Shown here: positions 1 through 10,895 of the stretch, in pieces
Layout of the letters: every line of letters starts with the position of its first letter
Position numbering within the stretch: the first letter of the stretch is position 1
Assembly (NCBI RefSeq): GCF_000002995.4
Contig: NW_025062479.1
Span: forward strand, 2,997,721-3,061,720
Direction of reading: 5' to 3'
From: Brugia malayi
Taxonomy: Eukaryota > Nematoda > Chromadorea > Rhabditida > Onchocercidae
Length of the DNA: 64,000 nt
The notes under the pieces: generated by a model
Told to the model about the DNA's origin: nothing
Database searches by the model: none
What the model saw: the letters and a program-made list of their open reading frames with translations, nothing else
Translations under genes and position numbers: made by a program

Positions 1-1787
1 CTTTTTTTCTAACTATTATTATTAAACTAAATCAAGTAAATAAGCTTTTAAAGATAATGAAGTTTTTACAGATATTAGCGAAATCTGATTCTTGCTAAAT
101 ATTCACTGTTATCTGGTTGCAAAACTGCTAATATCATATTTCGTAGTAGAAAAAAGCAATTCAATATCTTTGTATAATTAATATAAACTCTGTCCCAATC
201 TGATAAAAAGATTTGTAAGTTTATGAGCAAAACAGAAAATAAGCGAAAATTCGATTTCATTATTTTCATACTGCTGAGGAAAACATAAAAAGATTTATAA
301 GTCCTCCTCGACACTCCGATATATTTTATTCCTTCCGAAAAGTCAGGAAAATAAGCACTTCATCATAAAGAAGTGTCTTCTTCAAAATTTTGCACATTTC
401 AAAATATATGGGTACGTCAAATTTTTTTACACAAGACGAATAGTTTTAAATGCTTTTAATGATTCCCAGTGAAACATTTCGCATGTAACGTAAAAGTTCA
501 TATCTTGAAATTTAATTTTAAAATAACAAAAAGCTCTTTGATTATATTCTATTACAGTGATGAGAATTTTCTGCATTATGTTTAAACACTTGTAGGGAAA
601 ATATGATAAACCAAAGCGAAAGCACTGAATATAATTTATGAGCCTGGTAATAAATGATATCACAGTGATAAAGCATATAAAATTGACTGCCGCAATAAGC
701 AATAATATGTTCATATATTATACCAGTCAGTGTCATATTCTTGCCATTGGGATTTAAAAATCTAATTTTAACCATTATTTATAACAATATATCCATTTTA
801 AATCTCTCGTTTTTTATTACTATGTAGAGTGAAGCGCCTATTATTAGTCTTTAATTTCGTGTTTATCTTTTTCCCAGCACTTTCCCGCTATCCTAGGCGC
901 TTTCTCATTATTAGCATCCAAACTTTATCAGCTCTGTTTCAATAATCTAAAAAAAAAAAAAAAAAAAAAAAAAGAAACCAGTGATACAAAATTTGAATCA
1001 ATGTGAAAAGCATATGTGAACAATTTGAAAATTGCAGGTATAATATTATCTCATAAATTTTCTCTTTAACATCATCTTAGGCATGATTTATGAATTTGAT
1101 AATAATAGTTCAAGAGAAAAAACACTAATTAATTCCAATTTGTTCGTTTAATAGCCATAATAATTCGTTTCCGAAGATTCAGTGTGTAGCGATGAGAATT
1201 GCATATACATCAGTGAAAAATAATAATTTAAAGGAGATTTAAATTTAAAGGAATTAAATTGCAAGTCGAATAGCTATTATAATATAATCAATTATAACAA
1301 TCACTTCATACAATATCACGATATATTATTATTTCTCATTTACCATAATCAATATAATTTTTTAATGAGGAATTAATTAATTCAATCACATACTGATCTA
1401 AACAATTAACAATTTTTCATCCCTATTTTAGCAACTTTCTGAAATACAGTGAATGTATGTATGCATGTTTATCTATGTCTGTATATGTGTGTGTGTGTGT
1501 TTCTAAATGTATTAATGGTGTGGTGGTCGACAATGTTTAATTCCCGTTTCGTTTCATCGTTCGGTCTTATTCCATTCCCAGTTGACATTGATTATTTCAA
1601 CGGCTTGGTTGCTTTTTGCCATGTAATTTCAAAAATACCACTCCGATTTGCTCATAATGTCAGCATTTCCTGAACTATTGCTGTCATCGTTGTTGTTATT
1701 GTTATTGTTATTGTTTACACTGCAGCATTAAACTATGATCAAGTATTACTGATATGATTGTTATTAATGATATGTAGAAGAAGCAAC
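1..1787. other. AT-rich intergenic region upstream of the warthog-like gene
   Basis: No gene could be supported. The stretch has A/T runs, a long A-run near 950-973 and a TTG/TTA microsatellite near 1685-1715. Two overlapping minus-strand frames (427-714 and 542-775) encode hydrophobic, membrane-like peptides of 95 and 77 residues, but neither shows a family motif or a convincing splice structure. A 9-bp inverted repeat (AAGCGCCTA at about 833, TAGGCGCTT at about 893) sits in an unusually GC-rich patch of unknown meaning. Confidence 0.5.
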
Positions 1788-3618
1788 ATGAAGTTTTTAG
1801 TAATAAATTATTTTAAAAATTTTATGCTTACTATTATTTGTAATTAATCATTTCAGATAATCGTATAATTTAGTGTAGCTGCATTCCATCGTAACTATTT
1901 CATATTTATTATATTTAAAATTTTCCGGATTAAAATCTTGGACATTAAATAATACAAGTATAGTGATGGTGCTAAATGATTGTAACAGAACACATTTATG
2001 ATCAAATTTAATCATGCGAAGTTGCGTGTTCTGTGGAAAACTTGCCTGCAGCGTGTAAAAAGCAATCCTATCATGTGATGCCTGTCATGGTGAGAGCTTT
2101 GCTTAATTCATACTTTTTTAACTTCTTTTTTTCTTCATTGTAAATTTCTTTTTAAAATGTTACCATACCGATATTTACCGATGGAACAAATTTATCCTGT
2201 TATTACGTCTTAAATATATGTGCATGTACAATACGCTTTTCCCTTTTTTTTTTTTTTTACCAGGAACAATCCTAGCAATAATTAAGTGTAAGAAATGAGG
2301 AAAATTTTGAATTTTTTTTTCCTTATTTCTTACAAAATTTCCCTATTCTATTATGGTAATGATTATTATTACTTTTAATTATCATTTCAAATAAATTGAT
2401 GAATAGACGTTGATACATTCAGAAAAAATTTCTCCATTAAATTTTGCTTTTCAGATTTCTGTATTAATTTCACTGCTTATTCCAATTGTTTTATATAAAG
2501 GCGAATACTGTGGTGAGAATAAAATACCATTTGGAATTGAAGTTCATCCAAATGCTCAACCATTGTTGCACTGTTCTCGTCCATCTTGCTTTGAACGTCG
2601 ATATGCGGTCCGTTTCATTTTCTTTAATTCCAATTTTTACTTAGTATTGGAATAATTTGTTGATCCATCCAATTTTTCCTCTACAAGTAAAAAGTATTGA
2701 TGAATCTGTTGCAGTCACATACGGCGATTTGTTTAAAAAAAAAAAAAGAAAAAAAATTGTGAAAATCTTCGATAATACAAAGTGCTCAGAAAAAAATCTC
2801 AAATTAATCAACAAGCTTATTTTGAAGTGCTAAAAAAGTATTTCAATGTTGATTTTTCTTTTTTCTAGAATTTGCAAAAAAAAAAAAATGATAGTTTTAA
2901 ATGTTTTTTAGGATTGTGATGATCGCGCACAGCGTAAATCTTGTGAATCAAATGATAGCTGGGTTGGAGGCTTTGAAAAGGGTTACGGGAATCATCAACC
3001 GTTTGTTTTTTATCTTGTCTGTTCATACGATCTAATCTTTTTTCAAGTTAAATTGCATTTCAATTTAGATTCAAATACAGTAGCTTTAGGATGGTATCAA
3101 TGATCGATTTTGAAGAGCTAAGAAGTTAGGTTCATTTAAAATTTGAAGAAATTGTGACCTTCATTAAATAGTCCTTTTTTTAAAAAAAGAAAGATAAAAA
3201 AGTAGAAATTTAGATTGTATGTGCAGTGTTGTACGTTTGAAGGCCTAGCCGATCATTCCAGTCCGCTTTATCATACAATTATTAAGCCTGGACAGTATTT
3301 CGAAGGTGAGGAGCAAGTTGAGGAAGAAACTGATACGGTTATCTCATTCGATGTTATTACAGATTTCAAGATGATTCGCTCAACTAATTTATCGTAAGTC
3401 AATTTATAGATTAAATTGTATAATCCCTAGCTTATATCTGACCAGAAAAACATTGTATGGAAACACTGAAACATTGAAAAAGTTGAAATATTCACATTAT
3501 AATTTGCTAATCTGAGGTACTATATTGCAGGATTTTTTACGAAATGGCAGTACGACGTTTGCGATGCTATGAGTTACCTCCCGTAGACAGGATTAAACGT
3601 ACAAGACGTTGGCCGTAA
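1788..3618 (+). CDS. Warthog-like hedgehog-related secreted protein (Wart domain only)
   Basis: Predicted secreted protein of the nematode hedgehog-related warthog family; such proteins act outside the cell, mostly at the cuticle and epidermis. Proposed exons are 1788-1799, 2455-2607, 2912-3000, 3214-3393 and 3531-3618. All phases agree and give 173 residues. Exon 1 encodes only MKFL before a GTAATA donor; joined to exon 2 it makes a typical signal peptide (MKFLISVLISLLIPIVL). Exons 2-5 were read directly: YCGENKIPFGIEV, then QPLLHCSRPSCFE, a Cys pair in LYVQCCTFEGL, IIKPGQYFEGEE, VISFDVITDF and the end VRRLRCYELPP. These match the layout of Wart domains (family knowledge). No Hog/Hint autoprocessing domain follows: the stop comes after a basic tail (RIKRTRRWP). 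The microexon is inferred; exons 2-5 are firm. A ground-like gene follows downstream on the same strand. Confidence 0.75.
2014..2106 (+). pseudogene. Possible nuclear-receptor zinc-finger relic inside the warthog-like intron 1
   Basis: The frame starting at 2014 reads MRSCVFCGKLACSV, a stop, then KAILSCDACHGESF. The cysteine spacing is C-x2-C-x13-C-x2-C, as in the first zinc finger of nuclear-receptor DNA-binding domains, and the next residues sit where K-G-F-F would be. A TAA interrupts the finger. A donor-like GTGAGA follows the last cysteine pair. It is short and has an in-frame stop, so it may be chance; no other receptor exons were seen nearby. Confidence 0.22.
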
Positions 3619-6564
3619 TATCTTAATTGGATATTAATTTAATCCTTAAATTACATTTATTTTTTAAATTATCATTTACAGTAACAGAAAGTATGAACGA
3701 AATATTTGTTGTCCAAACCTGACGATTTACTCAATCAATTGTGATATCAACGATTTATATTAATAAGTACTAAATTCATTTTAGGAGAATGTGAACTTAA
3801 AAATCAACCTTTTTCAAGTGGTTTTATGTTTTAAGACATATTAAGCATTCAATAAATAACGGATATTAAATGCTTCAATTTAATTAATTTGAATAAAATG
3901 ATAAGCTATCATATACCATTACATATAATAAATGTCCTCGAACTAACGATACATATGTACAAATATATTTCAAGTTTCAAGTGGTGAATGTTGAAGTTGA
4001 ATCCAAAATGTCTATCGCACACGAAGCTAATGCTCTTATATTATTTTCTAGGTCCTTTTAAAATTTATAAATTGAGATTTTTTGGTGATTAAACAATTCG
4101 ATGTGAACAGATATTCTTCTTATGATTGATTGGTGGAGTTTAAGAAACTTGCTCCTTGCAAATCAAATCACGCTATCTGTTTGAGCGATTGCATTGTTGT
4201 GGTGATCGTTGCAAAAGACAAGAATGAATGAAGAAAAAGATCACATGAGAATATGTAATGATTTCTTTAAAATTTATTCTAAAACAGGCTTTCTATTTTT
4301 AAAACAATGAGAGGTATTAGTAATTGAAAAACTCCGAAATAAAAAAATATATGTTGTAGACAGCGGCATTCTTTGAACAAGAACACAACATTTCGATTTC
4401 TATTTTGATGTCGCTTACTATCAAATTCATTTGCAAATTACACAGTTCAAATATGACTGGATTGTTACTCATTTAACAATATCAATCTTTGAACAGTAAT
4501 TGTTGTCGACATTCAAAAAAAAAAATGCAATACAATACATTTGATATCAAATTTTCTGATGTAATTGTAAGAAATAACAATTTTACACAGTTGAAATTTT
4601 AACAATAACGAAATTTCCTTCAATTATAACAACATATTCTAAGGATGTTTACTTCAGCATGAATAATAATCCCTCAAAAAATACAAAACCATTAATTGTG
4701 ATTCTTCAAATTCTATTCCGCTTTGAGTAATTGTTGGATGAAATAAATAAACGACACTTCTAATCGCTTGCAATATTATAAACAGCAAAATTTATGAAGT
4801 TTCATATATAAATAACGTCATTAATCGAGTAACAATAAAAAAAGAATTTCTGAAATCTAGTTATTTTTTCTTTTTATGTAGCAATTTTGTTGCAATAGTT
4901 TCACTTTTGATTTGCATCTCTATGACTACAAAAATATTAGCCATGATAGTCGAATAGATTGAAATAAACTTAGGAATTAACTTGATAAATTTAGTAGTAT
5001 TTTTTGCTGATATCATGTAAATTATCGCTTTAGTCTTTCGTAAGAAGTAAAAATTAAAATGAATATTTTTCTTTTTCTCACAAATAAAGAGCAAATTTTA
5101 GTTGGGAAACAAAAAAAAGTGGTAAGACGACACTTTGCTTGCCTCATATTCATTAACACTTTGAAAAAGGATTCATTAACATCTGTTTATTAATCTCTTG
5201 ATATGCCAATAAATGATTTATCAGAGTTGTTCATATTAACCAGCTTATTAAATTTTAGAATATATGGTAAAATAGTATTAAACAGTATCTGAAGACTTTT
5301 TCAACGTATCATATGCAACAGTTTGATTACAAAATATGGATACACTCCATTTAAGCAGACAAAAACTGATGAATGCCTAAGTTTGTCTTAAATAGGTGAA
5401 AGGGATATTTATTTGTATGCGATTGCTCTCTATCCTTCTAAACATTTTAAATTATCATTAGTTGAATTTGTACCCATTAAAAAACTACTTGACACAATCG
5501 AACCTCAGTTCCTAGTTGCAAGATATTTTATATGTCAGATAAGGCAATAGCTGATAACTTGTTAAAAATTATTTACATTTTCAACCATTAGATTTAATTC
5601 ATCCATTAATTACGCTATCAATATCTCAATTCTTTTGGTTTCAAACAACTAATATCTAATAGTAATATCTCTCTTTCTTTCACTCTAAAGTAGCTTATCA
5701 AAACCTTATAAAAACATATTCAATTGTATCGAAATATAACTTAAAATACCACAGATATAATAAAGCAATTTCATAGATTATTTCATTTGTATTGATTTAG
5801 CATAGTAGTTAACATTTTGCATATAAAATTTCCTGCAACTTTTTTTTTTTTTTTTTCTTCATTAATTCATAAATATGAAAAGATCATTTTTAAAGATAAT
5901 TTTAATTTGCTTTTTCATAATGACTATTTGTTCGATTTAATACTTGAAAGATAATTTGATTATTTATTGCACCAATCATTACATTTATTTTTGCTAAAAA
6001 AGTTGTACACTACTTTTCATGAAAATTGAATTTCAGTTACGCATGTTGAAATTAGCTCCAAACTACCGTCATATGTGATAGATGAAGAATAAGTCAAAGA
6101 GATAATTGTGTTTTTGAAAAGCACACTGTTATATCAGAATCGTTGGTACATTTAATGCTATGTGCCACTTTGCATGAAGTAGATTTATTTAATTCATCAG
6201 AGTTAAATAGCGATTTTGCAAGCACAAAAAAGAGAAGAAAAAAAGTTTCCCGAACAAAAATCACCAGAAGGTCACTAACTATTTCAAAAATGTTGATTTG
6301 TATCATGTAACAAATATTAATGATCAAAAAGCTCAGATCTACAACATGCGGTATGAATGTGCAGAAAGGAAAGGAAGGTCAGGTTTTTATCGAAAACGCA
6401 TTAATAATGAATATCACAGGTGTATCAGCAACCAGTTTAGTTGACCATGGACTAATACAATCGGTTTATATAAACATTAGTGCTCAGTTAAGAAACAATT
6501 TGCTTTGTTGGTGACTGGTTGAATTTTATATCAAAATTCTAATACCTAATATATATCTCTCATA
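3619..6564. other. Intergenic region between the warthog-like and ground-like genes
   Basis: AT-rich, with no supported gene. A 64-codon frame on + (6320-6514) lies in a slightly less AT-rich patch just before the ground-like gene. It overlaps the presumed promoter, has no family motif and is not called. The first few hundred bases after 3618 are probably the 3' UTR of the warthog-like gene. Confidence 0.5.
6467..6474 (+). promoter_or_regulatory. TATA-like element ahead of the ground-like gene
   Basis: TATATAAA stands about 90 bases before the ATG at 6565 in a locally less AT-rich context. In AT-rich DNA such a motif is cheap, so this is only a positional suggestion. Confidence 0.25.
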
Positions 6565-9345
6565 ATGGTCGTTTTATTCTTTCTCCTTGCTCTTATTCCG
6601 CAATATCAGGCAACTTTTCTTGGTCCCAGTCAAGATTGTAATTGTCCACAAACATCATTATGTTCTGTTTGTCCGATATCTTGTCCATCACTTTTCCCAC
6701 CGCTTTGTCCTCCACAACCTCCATGTCCTCCACAACTACCTCCACCTCCACCACCACCACCACCGCCACCTCCACCACCTCAGGCATCTGCGCCATGTCC
6801 TCAACAACCACTTTGCTTGCCTTGTCCACCACCAATACCAATGCAACCTCTTTGTCCACCAAGCCTTCAACATCTTCTGTTACCTTGTCCACTACCACAA
6901 CCCTCGAATTCTCCTTGCAAGCGTAAGAAACGTTCTACACCAATTACTTCAGTCGCTAGCGATTATGGTACCAATATTCATGCCTCGTGCACCAGCAATT
7001 ATATTCGTAAAATTATCCTAAAGGTAAACCTATTCTCACTATTTCAATTACAGTTTTCTTCTCTTAATTAACAAGACAATTAAAATTATTAACCTGCCTA
7101 TGATTTATGATCAGTAATTTCACTATCTAAGAAGACAATAATAAGTAAGTCAATTTATGATTAAATACAGAAATATTAAAAATTAATAAAGTGGATGAAA
7201 GCCTCCATTTGTTGTTGCAAAAGTAGAAATATTCCCAGTTGTTGTTTATTATTTATGACGGATAATTGAAAGTCTGCAAATTAGTTCCTCATTAATTTCC
7301 AGTCTCATAATTCAAACCGACAGTAGAATTAAAGTGCTTTGTATCATTTTAGATAGTAATGTAATTAAATAATTATGCCTTTGGAAGTTGCATCGAATTC
7401 ACTACATAATGGGTTTAATAAAACTGACTAATAACTAATAATGTACCTAATAATTTAAATATTTGAAATTATCTTGCGAATCTGCAAATTAGCTCGTCAT
7501 TAATTTTCAGTCACACAATTCAAAACTTTTTGGAAAATACATGCTTGGAATTCTCCGAAAATTCTCAACACTTAGCTAGCAACTATTTGCTTATCGAAGT
7601 GAAATAACCAAAATTTACAAGGGACAACTATCCCAAAAATTGATATTTCCAGATTTTTTTTTTTGATATTTTTAAACATTATTTTTTGAGTTCCCTGATT
7701 TACTAAAAGTTAAAGCCAAATAATCCCTGAAATGACAGATGCTATTCTAAAAAATTTGTTGCTAATAATGGATAAAACCATTTGTAACCTTAACGCTGAT
7801 TTCTATTTCATCTTTTAATTATTCTTGTTTGATTGATTTATGTTTAGAAACTGATGAGATGAGCATTTCTTCGTCCTCAGATAAAAGTTGTTAAGAAAAA
7901 TCAAAAATCTAAGGAATATACAAAATGAAACTTCAACTTTTTTATTCCATCTTAAGTTTTGAATCACTTGACTAATCTGCAGTTTCACTTTAACCAAAAA
8001 CTTTTTCTTTAAGAAGTGTAATTCTTGCTACTGAAATTTGTAATATGTGAAAAATTGCGGACTTTAATCTAAAAATCCTTGAGCAACTCATTTAAACTAC
8101 TTGTGAATTGCTGCAAATGACTGCAACATTTCATTTCGAAATAGAATTTTCAATTGTGAGCAACTGTAGTTTTATTCCATTTTACCCTTAAATTCTTCTT
8201 TTTTTTTTTTTTTTTTTGAAAACAAATCATGTCAATACTAAAGAGTAGGGCCACTACAGTAGTCTTAATGAAATCAACTATTCGATCAAAAACAAGATTT
8301 GACAAAATTAGTATGTATAAATGGTGTTCATACTCTTGCAACTAATGACCAGCTATTTCAAAATACCTCAAAACACTCAATAGTTAAGCAATTAAGCATT
8401 CAGAGCCTACCATTTCCTAAAACTAATCTTCACTAACTGAAATTCATTTGTCAAAAGTGGCTAGCTGATACTATCAAAAATTTTTTTCGCTCTAAAATAA
8501 GCAACTTATCTGGGGGACGTTATCTTTCATCCAAGATAATAAAAACTATAGTTTGGAGTGAACATTGCAGACTAATGAGTTTTAAAATTTGAAATTTGTT
8601 CAAAAATTTATTTTCTTCCAAAATTTATATTTTTATTAGAAATTCTATTGAAATCGGTCATTTAATATTACTAAAGGTAGGAATTAAATAACAGCTTCTA
8701 AACCAATAAATAGGATCTTCTCAGAACTACGAATCAATTGAGCTAATTACCAACCAACTTTAAACATTCAATTTATAGTAGACTATAAAATATAAAGTTT
8801 CAGCATATATTATGTGTATACAATATTACGTTATTTTACTGCAATTTTCTAGAGCAAAAGTCAATGGACAACATTTCATCACTGATAACCTGTTTATGTC
8901 TTCATTTAACTCATAATTCATTCTCATGATCAGGAAAAAGGGAAAGAAAGAAACAATTAAACGAAATTTGTAACGCTGTCCTTTCCTAATTTCTCTGATT
9001 TAATTGAAGCAATTGAATTGACTGTATACCAAATTTGAATTGATTGTATTAAAAATAGGTGCATAAATCAATGAATGCGTAGGAAATCACAAATAAATGG
9101 TGATAATGCTATTAAATTTCAAATAAATGATTAAATAAAGATAAATACATAGTAGTAGAATGTTTCAGAATTTGAGCACAGATGCGAAAATCTCAAAAGC
9201 GGCAATTTATTCGGAACTGAAAGCGAAACAAAAAGGTGATTACGTGGTGTTATGCTCGCAGTCCAGTTTATCATTTACAAGTGATTCAACAAATTATTGT
9301 GTTGGTGGAAATACAAATCATCTTTGCTATGTATTCGAACTATGA
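6565..9345 (+). CDS. Ground-like domain secreted protein with Pro/Cys-rich N-terminus
   Basis: Nematode ground-like (grl) protein, a secreted hedgehog-related family. There are two exons: 6565-7023 and 9169-9345, joined in phase 0 across a 2.1-kb intron (donor AAG|GTAAAC, acceptor TTTCAG), giving 211 residues. Residues 1-17 form a signal peptide. About residues 24-112 are very rich in Pro and Cys, with repeated CPP units and a run of 14 prolines. KRKKRS at about 119-124 looks like a furin-type cleavage site just before the C-terminal domain. The ground-like domain begins at about residue 142 (CTSNYIRKIILKN) and finishes with ISKAAIYSEL, GDYVVLCS and a last Cys pair ending in HLCYVFEL, the usual end of this family. 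The junction completes the domain exactly, which supports the model. Other long frames over the proline tract (His-, Thr- or Val-rich) are shadows. Confidence 0.88.
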
Positions 9346-10895
9346 AAAAAACCTGTCTAATTTCTCACATAATTTTTTTTCACAAAAAGTTTCTACTTGT
9401 TAACAGCTGATGTTATTTCACTCGCATTTGAATATTTTTAGAAAATTTTATATCTAAGAAGTAATAAATTACATCAAACTTCAACAAAAAAAAAGAAAAA
9501 AAAAAAGTTTAATCTTGATATTAGTTACTAATTTTAGCTAAATATTCCACTATTCTAAGTTCTGCTGATTTCTGCAACATTGTCAAATTGTCATGATTTA
9601 TCTTTAGGTCTATAAATTTTTGTAAAATCATAAATCATTTTTCTTCTTTTTAAAAAAATATCCAAAAAAAAGGAAGAATCTCAAACACATATAATTACTG
9701 TTTATCTTGTAAGTAAAAAGCGATTCTGAACGTTTTATATCAATTGACTGACTTTTTTATTGCAGTAATTTAAACAAAATTTTTAATTAGCACAATAAGC
9801 AATAACTATAATTATCTGTCCTTACTTTTCTGTTCGGAAGAAAAAATATTACTCTACAAGAAGAATAATTGATGTTAACATTGTTATTTGTCTCAAACAT
9901 TTATTAACCAGGTTTCTTTTTATATTCTCATTTCATTTGTATTTTCAAGTTGATAAATTTACATCAATAATTTCGTGCGGTATTGTATCAATTAAAATGA
10001 AAGAATTAGATGCATTTGAACGGATGAAATGACTATTTTAACTGAAAAACTTGAGAAACTATAAGAAATTATAATATTAGAGGATAGAAATACTTACACT
10101 TCACTACATTTAAGGTAATTGAAATCAACACAAAACAAAGCAAAATAAGAAAAAAAAAGAGATAAAGAAGAAACTTTGTTTCACAGAAATGATAGTTGAA
10201 GACTAGATGCTAATGTATGGTCATAATCTACAATACTTTGCATGGATTAAATTAGAAATTTTAGTCAATTAATGTAATGAAACTATGGACAATAAAAATG
10301 TCATTTAGCTCTATCACTTCGTAATATACCAGAAAAATAAAATAAAATGAAAGCAAATTAATTGCACCATATAAGCCACATAATTACAAACGGCAATAAA
10401 AGGGTTAAATATAAATTTTCCATTGAAAATCATAAACATAAATAATTTCCTCTGTGCAACACTTTTATGCGAAATTCCATCAGTTCGGCATTGAGAAATA
10501 CAAATGGCTCCAAAAACTATAACAAAGAATAAAGAAATTATAAGATCAAAACTAAGTTCTAGGTAAAAACAGTTAGGTAGATAGGGCTTTGCTACGGGTA
10601 TCTATAAAAACTACCAGCCAGCACCAAACCGAAAAACTCATAGCTAAACCAAGTAATGGCATATACTATTTGCGTAAATGTAAATTGATGTTTAGTCAGA
10701 GCTTGTTTAGTTTCACACTGGGTGCGTGAATTTAAGTGTGGCCGCGTTAACGTTTAGGCGGATGGTATATGAAGGTGGGATAGGTCTAATTTGGTTATTA
10801 TTGTAGTTGTGGTGAGGTTTGACGTGGTGGTTGGTTGAGACTAAAATTAAGTGCGGATTTTTGGGATCGATTTAAGGAGATTTTAGTGTAAGGGG
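9346..10895. other. Intergenic region and probable promoter of the NAP1 cluster
   Basis: AT-rich until about 10.6 kb. Composition then changes sharply: 10.66-10.89 kb is G/T-rich on the + strand and contains few A/T homopolymers. This marks the left edge of the island carrying NAP1, the Lines-like gene and the SR gene. No gene is visible. Confidence 0.5.

Noticed and set aside
427..775. Two minus-strand membrane-like frames
   Set aside because: T/A-rich composition gives hydrophobic residues by default; no receptor motif or partner exon.
4120..4230. 33-codon + frame with three cysteines after the warthog-like gene
   Set aside because: No ATG, no acceptor and no family; likely chance in the 3' flank.
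6587..7021. Long overlapping frames (His-, Thr-, Val-rich) across the proline tract, on both strands
   Set aside because: They are shadows of the CCA/CCT-rich proline codons of the ground-like gene and have no domain.
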